Origin: Bacteroidales bacterium UBA3389
GTDB lineage: Bacteria; Bacteroidota; Bacteroidia; Bacteroidales; P3
Assembly (NCBI GenBank): GCA_002358835.1
Contig: DEPP01000063.1
Coordinates: forward strand, 6,181 to 19,792
Direction of reading: 5' to 3'
DNA: 13,612 nt
Both the position numbers and the translations under genes were made by a program. Shown here in pieces: positions 1 to 7,268 of the stretch. The stretch's first letter is position 1, and every line of letters starts with the position of its first letter. Under the pieces are notes generated by a model. That model saw only the letters and a list, made by a program, of their open reading frames with translations, was not told where the DNA came from and made no database searches.

Positions 1-51
1 GGACAGACCTTGCTTGGCTTTGTTGCCGTTCAATTACACTATATATACGTC

Positions 52-87
52 AGGCAGGTTTCGAATCAAATCGGAACTTGCCTTTTT
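52..87 (+). terminator. Hairpin plus T-run; likely Rho-independent terminator of an upstream gene
   Basis: Positions 52-64 pair with 71-83 as a 13-bp stem with two G-T wobbles (61/74 and 57/78), closing a 6-nt loop (65-70). Five T residues (83-87) follow directly on the plus strand. The minus-strand reading has no T-run, so the orientation is plus. The gene it would terminate ends left of the window: none of the three plus frames has a stop codon before the stem. The hairpin ends 19 nt before the preferred helicase ATG, so it could alternatively act as a 5' leader or attenuator for the helicase. The structure is read directly from the sequence; the termination function is inferred. Confidence 0.6.
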
Positions 88-106
88 CAAAAATCATAGT
101 ATCGAA

Positions 107-2206
107 ATGCAGACAAATCCCAAATTGGAGCTGGCTCGCAAATATGTAGAGCAGACAAAAAGCAACATCTTTTTGACAGGCAGAGCAGGAACTGGAAAAA
201 CAACCTTCCTGAAAAGCATTGTCCGTGATATGAAGCACAAACGTTTTGTCGTTCTTGCACCAACGGGTATTGCTGCCTTGAATGCGGAAGGTCAAACGAT
301 ACATTCTTTTCTCCAACTCGAACTTACGCCTTACATACCGGGCGGTCGTTTGCCTGCAAAGAAGTTTCGTAAGGACAAACTCAACCTTATACGTAGCCTT
401 GATTTGATTATCATTGACGAAATCTCGATGGTAAGAGCAGATCTTTTGGATCAAATCGACAGAGTGTTGAGAAAGTTGCGTTATCGTCATGCTCACCAAG
501 CCTTTGGCGGGGTTCAGATGTTGTTGATTGGGGATTTGAGTCAATTGCCGCCTGTTGCAACAGGACAAGATTGGGATATACTTTCGCAATACTATGATAC
601 ACCATATTTTTTCTCGGCTCAAATCTGGCAAGACACTGCATTCCATACCATAGAGCTTGATCATATCTACAGACAAAAAGATTTGCGATTTATAAACCTG
701 CTCAATCGGGTCAGGGACAATGACATAAATACAGAAGTCATAGAAACCCTCAACAGCCGTTACAATCTCGAACTTCTAAACCAAGATTCCGAAGGCTGTA
801 TCATACTTTGCACCCACAATCATAAAGCAAACGAGATAAACAGACAACATCTCGATAAGCTGAATGCCAAAAGCTATTTCTATCATTGCAAAACGACCGG
901 AGAATTTGACGAAAGGAACTATCCGAATGCCGAAATACTCGAACTGAAAGAAGGAGCACAGGTGATGTTTATCAAAAACGACTATTCAAATGCGGAATAT
1001 CGTCGCTATTATAATGGAACGCTTGGCACGATTACTTACCTTGACGAGCAGATGATAAAAGTTAAAGTGTCAGATGGCGGAGAAGAAATCGAAATCGAGC
1101 GATACGTTTGGGAGAGGTGCAACTACAAATTGGATAAAGCAAATAATGAAATCATAAAAGAAGTAGTCGGTACATTCGAGCAATATCCCATACGTCTTGC
1201 ATGGGCAATCACCATACACAAAAGCCAAGGACTGACATTCGAAAAAGCAATCATAGACGCATCTCAAAGTTTTACTCACGGACAATATTATGTTGCTTTG
1301 AGCAGATGTAAAAGCCTTGAAGGAATGAGCCTTACTGCTCCGTTTTTAGCCCGAACCGTCATCACCGATCCTCAAATAGACAGTTTCTCTCATTCACAGA
1401 CAGAAAACCAAGCAAACGAGCTGACATTCGAACACGATCGCCAATTGTACAGTCTTCAAACCCTCGAGGAAGTGTATTCGTTCGCCACATTGCAAGAGCT
1501 GAAAAAACAAGTCTTTGAGCATATCGGCATATATTTTCAAAAATCTGATTCTTTCGAAGCAATAAATACGGTCAATAGTGCGATAGAAGATAATATCATA
1601 TCTGTGTCTGAGCGTTTTATAAGACAACTTCGCATTCTTGCCGATAAGAGTGAGCAACTCAAAGAGCGATGTGCCAAGGCTAATGTATATTTTCTTGAGC
1701 AGATACGCTTGTGTTTTACTCTTCTTCAGGCAATTGATACTCTCGAAGACTTTGAGCCCGACAGCCAAACCGAAGAAATACTTATGCGATTTGGTAATGA
1801 AGTCGAGTTAAAGTGCCGTTTGCTTACCTATCTTCAAGAGAATGAATACCGAGTTGAAGAGGTGCAAACATTGAAAAACAAAATCATTTCCCAAGGAGAC
1901 AAAACTGAGTGGACACATTTCAAAAGCTACATAAAGGCTATGAATCCTGATACTTCGGAAAGTCGAAAAGATTCAATGGAAATAGAATTGGACGACCTCT
2001 ATCAGGCATTGAAGAATTGGCGAAAAGAAAAAGCCGTATCGGAGCATCTTCCTGCATATTGCATACTTGGAAACAAGGCCCTTGAACAAATAGCTGTCAA
2101 TCGTCCATTAACCTCCGAGCAATTGCAAGGACTAAAAGGTATAGGCAAAAAAACGATGGAGAAATACTCTGACGATATTTTGGAACTTGTTGAGCGATAC
2201 GCCTAA
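107..2206 (+). CDS. PIF1-like superfamily 1 DNA helicase with C-terminal HRDC-like region
   Basis: This predicted ATP-dependent DNA helicase of the PIF1/RecD-like SF1B group would act on DNA in the cytoplasm. In the 699-residue protein starting at the ATG at 107, I see Walker A GRAGTGKT (25-32), a Walker B with IIIDE (D104-E105), GDLSQLPP (142-149), HKSQG (371-375) and VALSR (396-400). These cover both RecA-like halves. A helical linker follows, and residues about 628-699 look like an HRDC or helix-hairpin-helix nucleic-acid-binding region (LKGIGKKTMEKY). The frame stays open to the left edge and has a TTG at 14. ATG 107 is preferred because the family usually starts shortly before the Walker A strand and because the upstream codons would run through the hairpin at 52-87. 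All catalytic motifs look intact. The biological role (replication, repair, G-quadruplex unwinding) is not shown by the context. Confidence 0.88.
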   Translation: MQTNPKLELARKYVEQTKSNIFLTGRAGTGKTTFLKSIVRDMKHKRFVVLAPTGIAALNAEGQTIHSFLQLELTPYIPGGRLPAKKFRKDKLNLIRSLDLIIIDEISMVRADLLDQIDRVLRKLRYRHAHQAFGGVQMLLIGDLSQLPPVATGQDWDILSQYYDTPYFFSAQIWQDTAFHTIELDHIYRQKDLRFINLLNRVRDNDINTEVIETLNSRYNLELLNQDSEGCIILCTHNHKANEINRQHLDKLNAKSYFYHCKTTGEFDERNYPNAEILELKEGAQVMFIKNDYSNAEYRRYYNGTLGTITYLDEQMIKVKVSDGGEEIEIERYVWERCNYKLDKANNEIIKEVVGTFEQYPIRLAWAITIHKSQGLTFEKAIIDASQSFTHGQYYVALSRCKSLEGMSLTAPFLARTVITDPQIDSFSHSQTENQANELTFEHDRQLYSLQTLEEVYSFATLQELKKQVFEHIGIYFQKSDSFEAINTVNSAIEDNIISVSERFIRQLRILADKSEQLKERCAKANVYFLEQIRLCFTLLQAIDTLEDFEPDSQTEEILMRFGNEVELKCRLLTYLQENEYRVEEVQTLKNKIISQGDKTEWTHFKSYIKAMNPDTSESRKDSMEIELDDLYQALKNWRKEKAVSEHLPAYCILGNKALEQIAVNRPLTSEQLQGLKGIGKKTMEKYSDDILELVERYA

Positions 2207-2503
2207 AGTGAAGTTGATTTGATGCTAAAAGTTTGAGTGTTAATCTGTTTTTAATCAAAGAATTATTACTGATGAAATAAAGAATCTATTTAATGAAATC
2301 AAGAAAGGATTTTCTGAAACGAAGAAAGCGATTTTGGGTTGTTCCGTAAGCTGAGGAGATAGTGGTTTTGTGAGATTTTTGAAAGAAAAATTAAAGCCTT
2401 GTGATAGATTTTCTCCATAAGCATGCTCTTATTATGAAAAGTCTGATATGAGCTTTCGGTTGGCTTAAAAGGCATTTAGTAAACGATAAAAAAGCAAATA
2501 AAT
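2207..2503. other. Intergenic spacer between helicase and NUDIX genes
   Basis: This A+T-rich 297-nt spacer holds no convincing gene, RNA or terminator. Its only structure is the imperfect 21-nt tandem repeat at 2273-2335. One plus frame is open from 2244 to a TGA at 2352-2354 but has no usable start codon. I could not find a clean TAnnTTTG box for the NUDIX gene. The promoter for that gene presumably lies here but is not identifiable by eye. Confidence 0.5.
2273..2335 (+). repeat. Three imperfect 21-nt direct tandem repeats
   Basis: Units start at 2273, 2294 and 2315, each opening with TGAAA followed shortly by AAGAA and ending in a T-rich stretch. Adjacent units match at about 15 of 21 positions. 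The period equals seven codons. In the frame open from 2244 to 2354 the units read as heptads DEIKNLF, NEIKKGF and SETKKAI, with charged residues followed by hydrophobic ones, as in an amphipathic helix. No ATG, GTG or TTG precedes them in that frame. It could be a coding remnant or chance slippage of A-rich DNA. Confidence 0.45.
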
Positions 2504-3196
2504 ATGAGTAAGCAGCAATTTTGTTATAGGTATCCGCATCCTGCTTTGGTGGCTGATTGTGTGATATTCGGTTTTGATGGAGTGGATATGAAGGTATTAT
2601 TGATTCAGAGGTCAAATGAGCCGTATAAAAATCATTGGGCTTTTCCCGGAGGATTTATGAACATAGATGAAACGGTCGAAGAGTGTGCCAAGCGTGAGTT
2701 AGAGGAGGAAACGGGCTTGAGAAACGTGGCAGTGGAACAGTTATACACGTTTTCGGATGTGAATCGTGATAGTCGCGAACGTATAATCAGTGTTGTACAT
2801 TATGCTCTTGTGAGATTGTCGCAAGTCAAAGGCGGAGACGATGCGGCATCTGCAAAGTGGTTTGCATTGAATCAGATTCCGAGCCTTGCCTTTGACCATG
2901 ATGAGATGTTGAAAATGGCTAAGAATCGCTTGAAAGAACGTTTGCATTTAGAGCCAATGGGGATTGAGTTGATGCCTGAAACGTTTTCGATGAATGAATT
3001 GCAAAACCTTTACGAGGCAATAATGGAGCAGAAGTTCGACTGCAAGAAATTCTCGGACAATATGCTGAATCTCGGCATTCTTTCCGAAGTTTATTCATGC
3101 CAAACAAAGCTTTCTCAAAACGAATCACGCAAATATCGTTTCAATACCGAGAAATACGAAGAACTAAAACAAAAAGGATTCGAACTGAATTTTTAA
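2504..3196 (+). CDS. NUDIX hydrolase-domain protein with C-terminal winged-helix region (NrtR-like)
   Basis: The 230-residue protein has a NUDIX fold in its first ~140 residues and a C-terminal winged-helix-like region at about 147-225. The NUDIX signature G-x5-E-x7-REU-x-EE-x-GU is complete at 50-72 (G50, E56, R64, E65, E68, E69, G71), so a metal-binding hydrolase site is plausible, for example on ADP-ribose or a related nucleotide. This architecture matches the NrtR family, in which the NUDIX domain senses a metabolite and the C-terminal domain binds DNA. Bacteroidetes members include regulators of NAD or sugar use. Because the box is intact, the protein may be an enzyme, a regulator or both. 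The ATG at 2504 follows an A-rich tract with no Shine-Dalgarno sequence. No neighbour reveals its regulon. Confidence 0.85.
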   Translation: MSKQQFCYRYPHPALVADCVIFGFDGVDMKVLLIQRSNEPYKNHWAFPGGFMNIDETVEECAKRELEEETGLRNVAVEQLYTFSDVNRDSRERIISVVHYALVRLSQVKGGDDAASAKWFALNQIPSLAFDHDEMLKMAKNRLKERLHLEPMGIELMPETFSMNELQNLYEAIMEQKFDCKKFSDNMLNLGILSEVYSCQTKLSQNESRKYRFNTEKYEELKQKGFELNF

Positions 3197-3217
3197 TTTT
3201 TGGCTGCTAAATAAAAG

Positions 3218-3225
3218 TATAATTG
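3218..3225 (+). promoter_or_regulatory. Possible -7 box (TATAATTG) before the membrane protein gene
   Basis: TATAATTG differs from the Bacteroidetes -7 consensus TAnnTTTG at one position. A TTTG lies at 3199-3202, but the spacer is about 15 nt rather than the usual 19-21. It sits in the 45-nt gap before the ATG at 3242. This is a weak candidate only; the gene could also be read from the NUDIX promoter. Confidence 0.25.
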
Positions 3226-3241
3226 TATAAAACGTTGAGTT

Positions 3242-4642
3242 ATGAAAAACAATAGATTGTCTAAGTTTGTTCTTGTTGCAGATCTTCTTATTTGCACTTT
3301 GTTCTTCTTTCTTCTGCTTCATAAAGAGCTGATGAATTACGAAATGAATATGTTGTTAGTATCGGTTCCATTGCTCAGAATGTGGCTTGGCTTCTTGACA
3401 TATAGTAAAAGCAAATTGGGAGCTGTGCCTCTTGTGATTTTGTCTTTGATAACATTGTGTGCTTTTCTTGATGTACGGGATGGGGTTTTTGCATCCACTT
3501 TATTCGTTCAGCCATTGTACATGTTGATTTCAAAGTTCTCTCATTTGATTGGCATTCAGGATATGATTCAAGTGCAGTTTTTTATAAATGATTTACAATA
3601 TTATACATCCGAGATAACGATACTATGCAGTATTTGGCTTGTCGGCATTCCTTTGGCTGTGTATTTGTACAGGCTGTTCAAAAAGCAATTGCATACAAGC
3701 AGCTTAAGCGTATGGAAAAGCATTGCTCTCGGAGCATACATTTTTGTTGCAATCATTATTTCGTTGATTTTAAAGGAACTCCCTGTTTATTCTATCAGTT
3801 TATTTGTTCTTTTGATATTGTTGACCTTGATTCCGATAATATTTTATCGTGGAAAGTTCAAAGGTTTACTTGCTCGTCATGAACTTGTGTTTTTGATTGC
3901 TTTGACCATGCTTATTGTTTGTTATGCGTTTGCTTTGAGTGTGGGAGAGGTAACTGTGATTATGGCATGTCTGTTCCCGATAGCGTTTTATACTCTTGCA
4001 AATTGGTACTTCGGAAGGAAGATTGGCGTTAAGGAAATCGCATTTGTTGTAGTCTCTTCCGTTATTTTCAGTTTTGCTCAATACACAATAGGGATTGTTC
4101 GCATAATACTATGTTTGGGTTCTATGTTTTTGATGGCTGTTGCTTTGTTTCGCTTTGCCAAAGCCACAAATCGTAAATGTGTAAGTGTATTTTTGTATGT
4201 GTTTATTGCGATAATTGTGCCTGTTTTATCAATCGGTTATAATCCTTATTCGGTTTTGAATGCGGGAAGATTGACTCGTTTCGATGATTATTCATACTCC
4301 GAAAACGGTATTTTGTTTGTATGGGGTAAAGACGGATATGGTTTGAGGGACAGATACAAAATGATTCTTCCGGCAGAGTATGATTACATCGAAATCCTTA
4401 CTCCTTCAAAGCCTTATTGCAAAGTGAGAAAAGATTCCAAGTATAGGATATATGATATAGAGCAACATGAATTGGTTAGTGAAGAATGGTTTGACGATAT
4501 TGTTGCTTGTGGTGAACATGTCTATCGTTTGAAATCCGAAAATGCTGAAATGTACTTGGTAATGCCCGAATATTATGATCGAGACAAAACAACACGACAA
4601 GCTGTTATCACAAGCCAAATGCCTATTATAAAAATGGAATAA
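3242..4642 (+). CDS. Polytopic inner-membrane protein with C-terminal WG-repeat-like domain, function unknown
   Basis: I do not recognise the family of this 466-residue protein. Residues 1 to about 333 are very hydrophobic, with roughly 11-12 candidate membrane helices (about 9-26, 32-52, 60-76, 82-104, 125-145, 160-178, 181-201, 213-232, 234-253, 265-282, 284-304, 314-333). Residues about 340-466 form a soluble tail. Within it, 357-385 resembles a WG repeat (a strand, then KDGYGLRD, then ILPAEYDYI), and 391-445 looks like one or two more divergent units. WG repeats occur in many bacterial proteins and generally suggest a beta-rich binding module. The gene converges on rlmH with only 13 nt between stop codons. 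It starts 45 nt after the NUDIX gene, so the two may be co-transcribed. A transport, polymerase or sensor role is possible but not shown. Confidence 0.7.
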   Translation: MKNNRLSKFVLVADLLICTLFFFLLLHKELMNYEMNMLLVSVPLLRMWLGFLTYSKSKLGAVPLVILSLITLCAFLDVRDGVFASTLFVQPLYMLISKFSHLIGIQDMIQVQFFINDLQYYTSEITILCSIWLVGIPLAVYLYRLFKKQLHTSSLSVWKSIALGAYIFVAIIISLILKELPVYSISLFVLLILLTLIPIIFYRGKFKGLLARHELVFLIALTMLIVCYAFALSVGEVTVIMACLFPIAFYTLANWYFGRKIGVKEIAFVVVSSVIFSFAQYTIGIVRIILCLGSMFLMAVALFRFAKATNRKCVSVFLYVFIAIIVPVLSIGYNPYSVLNAGRLTRFDDYSYSENGILFVWGKDGYGLRDRYKMILPAEYDYIEILTPSKPYCKVRKDSKYRIYDIEQHELVSEEWFDDIVACGEHVYRLKSENAEMYLVMPEYYDRDKTTRQAVITSQMPIIKME

Positions 4643-4655
4643 TCATTCGGCTTTT

Positions 4656-5129
4656 CTATTCGTTGTGATAGGGTTCGCCTTTGATGATTGTAAAAGCCCG
4701 ATAAAGCTGTTCAACAAAGAGCAGTCGTATCATTTGATGAGAGAAAGTCATCTTGCTGATTGATAGTTTTTCGTTTGCTTGCGAATAGACTTTTTCGGAG
4801 AATCCGAACGCCCCACCAACAACAAACGCCAACGTCTTAACTGAAGCATTCATTTGTTTGGTAAGATATTTCGAGAATTCAACGCTTGAGTATTCCTTTC
4901 CTTTTTCGTCGAGCAGCACAACTTTGTCTGCTTTGGTCGAGTGTTTGAGAATAAGTTCGGCTTCTTTGTCTTTGAGTTCTGCAACGGACATATTCTTGGC
5001 GTTTTTCACATCGGGCAATACCACGATTTCGAAGTTGATGTAATGTGTCAAACGTTTGAGATATATTTCGACCGCTTCACGAAGATACTTCTCTTCACTC
5101 TTTCCGATAACTATCAGTTTTATGTTCAT
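4656..5129 (-). CDS. rlmH: 23S rRNA (pseudouridine-1915-N3)-methyltransferase RlmH
   Basis: RlmH is the SPOUT-class enzyme that transfers a methyl group from S-adenosylmethionine to N3 of pseudouridine 1915 in helix 69 of 23S rRNA, acting on the assembled 70S ribosome. The 157-residue length is normal for the family. Visible signatures are LLDEKGKE (72-79), the SAM-binding trefoil-knot loop VVGGAFGF (103-110) and the conserved C-terminal block around SKMTFSHQMIRLLFVEQLYR (125-144), ending in GEPYHNE. The start overlaps the stop of the upstream acyltransferase gene in an ATGA (5126-5129), which implies translational coupling. It is the last gene of the minus-strand operon. The stop codon is TAG, directly after the expected family C-terminus. 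Confidence 0.97.
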   Translation of the reverse strand: MNIKLIVIGKSEEKYLREAVEIYLKRLTHYINFEIVVLPDVKNAKNMSVAELKDKEAELILKHSTKADKVVLLDEKGKEYSSVEFSKYLTKQMNASVKTLAFVVGGAFGFSEKVYSQANEKLSISKMTFSHQMIRLLFVEQLYRAFTIIKGEPYHNE

Positions 5130-6079
5130 CCTTTGAGTTTTTTAAGTAGTGAATACAGCTTTGAGTATCGTTTTTCGACAACCAAATAAGGCGTTTGCTC
5201 ACCTCCGAAGTGTCTGATGAAAGATTCTATCGGCTTGATTGAAGAACCATTGAAATTATATTCCTTACAACCGCGTCGGATGCTTTCTTGCAAAATGTGC
5301 CATAGCAAAAGGGTAGCGGCATTCGATTGTCTGAATCGGGAATCCGAACCGGAGAAAATCCCTTGACAAACCTCATCTTCGAAAATCACGTATGCAACCG
5401 AATGAACATTGCCTTCGTTGTCGCAGATTGCATATTTACCGCTCATATTCCTTGCTTCGGCTCTGCTGTCTATTCTTTCGAATTGCTCAAGCGTGAACGG
5501 ACAATTGACACCTTGGCGTTCGTAACTCTTGCAGTTGATTTGGTAAAATTCTTTTGTCGAAAGGTCGGTTCTTATTTTGAAATCGGCTTTTTCTAACTTG
5601 CGAATACGTTTGCGAACTGAGGAATCAGTCATTGCAAGCAAGCTTTCGGAGCCTTGAGTCAAGTCAAAACGATAGGTGTATTTTGTTGTCTGAGAATAAC
5701 CGTTCCAATAAAATCCCAACCACGAGCAAAGGCTGTGATGAAACGTCGAAAGAAAGTATGCAGGTTTGATTTTATCGATTTGTTTTGCGAAACTATCCAT
5801 CGCTTTTATTTCGAGAGAATAGCGACTCAGCCTATTCATATTCTCAGGATAAGCAATCCACAATCCAGTTACGGGTGTAAGCTGCGGAGGCAGGATAGAA
5901 CTGAAACCGAACTTGCGATGCAACGAATAAGGCATTGCGGCAAGCACCTTATCTTCCTCTTTGTAAAAAAGAACGTCCCAATCATCGCAATAAACCGCAT
6001 CCAACCACCAATCCTTCAAAAAAACAGGCATCTTCGGATTGCTTTCGCAAAATTGTATGTAAGTTTCCTTATTGCTCAT
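5126..6079 (-). CDS. FemAB/GNAT-like acyltransferase (Acetyltransf_6 type)
   Basis: The 317-residue cytosolic protein has the two-lobe GNAT-like layout of the FemAB/BioF2-like group. The first lobe is about 15-140. A basic helix follows at about 153-170 (SVRKRIRKLEKADFKIR). The second lobe has a substrate-site-like segment NCKSYERQGV (182-191), acyl-donor-site strands and helix at 225-268 (VAYVIFEDE and then SNAATLLLWHIL) and the late motif YNFNGSSIKPIESFIRHFG (274-292). Relatives transfer acyl groups from acyl-CoA, or amino acids from aminoacyl-tRNA, to wall precursors, polysaccharides or proteins. The substrate here is unknown. It begins 2 nt after the GH57 stop, preceded by a weak GAGGG, and overlaps rlmH by 4 nt. 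Its place beside sugar-polymer enzymes makes a glycan acceptor an attractive inference. Confidence 0.78.
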   Translation of the reverse strand: MSNKETYIQFCESNPKMPVFLKDWWLDAVYCDDWDVLFYKEEDKVLAAMPYSLHRKFGFSSILPPQLTPVTGLWIAYPENMNRLSRYSLEIKAMDSFAKQIDKIKPAYFLSTFHHSLCSWLGFYWNGYSQTTKYTYRFDLTQGSESLLAMTDSSVRKRIRKLEKADFKIRTDLSTKEFYQINCKSYERQGVNCPFTLEQFERIDSRAEARNMSGKYAICDNEGNVHSVAYVIFEDEVCQGIFSGSDSRFRQSNAATLLLWHILQESIRRGCKEYNFNGSSIKPIESFIRHFGGEQTPYLVVEKRYSKLYSLLKKLKG

Positions 6080-6081
6080 CT

Positions 6082-7266
6082 TTACCCTCGGTTTTTCAAT
6101 CTCAGACGTAAATCCGACAATACGTTCATATAGTTTATGTAAGCCTTGTAAGGGCTGTCGTAATGATTGAAGTATTTATGCACATCTCCGTCCGAAAACC
6201 ATTTTGTACACATATAGTAGAAGTTATCCGAGGTCTGCAAGCGTCTCCAAATGTTTAACAATTTCTCATCTTTGCTTGCGTGTATCTCTTCGCTCAAAGA
6301 GTAAAGTTGTTCGAAGGCATCGTCTTGCAAATCATTACCCAACAAAGCCGTAACGTCCCTTTCTTCATCCGCCCAGCTCATCGGAAGGGGAGAACTTACC
6401 AAATCTTTGGCCTCGTATCTTGAAATCAGTTCGCTTGGTGTTGCAAAATCGAAATCGCTTTGCTCAAACACTTCAAAAGGAAGGCGTTTTAGAAATTCAA
6501 ATATGCCGGTTTCCTTCCATTGATGCTCACCGAATGTTTCGTAATCCATAAACAGATTGATGCAGTCGGGACTTTCGACTCCGTTTAGCCAAGAAACGAA
6601 TTTGTCGCACGTCAAAGGAAATCCCTCCCAAGAGTGTTGAGAAAAACGAAACGCTATATCATCGCTCAATTGAAAGTTTTTAAGCAGCAGGAACATATCT
6701 TCGTTTGGATAATTCTTGTAAAGGTAGTTCGGACTTCTCCATCCCAAGACGTGTTTTGCCCCTTCGGCAATCTGAGCCTTGAATCCCATCTTTGCAACCA
6801 TTGCACCGATTTGGTCAGAGTAGATAAGCTCGGTATTTCTGAACACTTTGGGCGATTGACCGAATAAAGCCTCTATTTTCTTTTTGTGTTTATCGACTTG
6901 AAACAAAAACTCCGATTCATCTTTGAGCGAAGCCAACGAGTGATAATATGTTTCGCATAAAAATTCCACGCAACCGCTTCGTGCCAATCGTTGAAAACTC
7001 TCTATAACTTCGGGACAATACGCCTCGAATTGCTCCAAGGCCACACCCGATATCGAATAAGCAACTTTGAATCTTCCTTCGGTTTGCTCGATAAGCTCTC
7101 CGATAAGTTCGTTTGCAGGTAAATAACACTTTTGGGCAACACGACGACAAATCCATTCGTTTTGCAAATCATCGAAATAGTCGTTACGTTTGCCTATGTC
7201 GAAGAATCTGAACGTTCTTAACCTGAATGGTTGGTGTACTTGAAAATAAAAACAAATCGATTTCAT
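6082..7266 (-). CDS. Glycoside hydrolase family 57 alpha-amylase / 4-alpha-glucanotransferase-like enzyme
   Basis: GH57 enzymes act on alpha-1,4-glucans by a retaining mechanism, as amylases, 4-alpha-glucanotransferases or branching enzymes. Conserved regions visible in the 394-residue protein are HQPFR (11-15), SGCVEFLCETYYHSL (97-111), FRNTELIY (142-149) with likely nucleophile E146, and MDYETFGEHQ (240-249) with likely acid/base D241. A PMSWAD segment lies further downstream. It is a short, single-module form with no signal peptide, so cytosolic. It lies 2 nt after the GT4 gene and 2 nt before the acyltransferase gene. The cluster with GH133 and a glycogen-synthase-like GT points to glycogen-type polymer turnover. 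Hydrolase, transferase and branching activity cannot be told apart from the sequence. Confidence 0.92.
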   Translation of the reverse strand: MKSICFYFQVHQPFRLRTFRFFDIGKRNDYFDDLQNEWICRRVAQKCYLPANELIGELIEQTEGRFKVAYSISGVALEQFEAYCPEVIESFQRLARSGCVEFLCETYYHSLASLKDESEFLFQVDKHKKKIEALFGQSPKVFRNTELIYSDQIGAMVAKMGFKAQIAEGAKHVLGWRSPNYLYKNYPNEDMFLLLKNFQLSDDIAFRFSQHSWEGFPLTCDKFVSWLNGVESPDCINLFMDYETFGEHQWKETGIFEFLKRLPFEVFEQSDFDFATPSELISRYEAKDLVSSPLPMSWADEERDVTALLGNDLQDDAFEQLYSLSEEIHASKDEKLLNIWRRLQTSDNFYYMCTKWFSDGDVHKYFNHYDSPYKAYINYMNVLSDLRLRLKNRG

Positions 7267-7268
7267 AT

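Noticed and set aside
14..106. N-terminal extension of the helicase from TTG at 14
   Set aside because: The extra codons run through the hairpin at 52-87, have no family-like sequence, and the ATG at 107 fits the usual distance to Walker A.
50..676. 208-codon minus-strand ORF opposite the helicase
   Set aside because: Antisense shadow of the conserved helicase motifs; cysteine/histidine-rich composition without domain signs.
4643..4655. Bidirectional terminator between the convergent membrane-protein and rlmH genes
   Set aside because: Only a 5-bp GAATA/TATTC pairing is visible around the gap, with no convincing stem or T-runs.
5654..6133. 159-codon plus-strand ORF opposite the acyltransferase gene
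   Set aside because: Antisense shadow, arginine-rich and featureless, and spanning the junction of two well-supported minus-strand genes.
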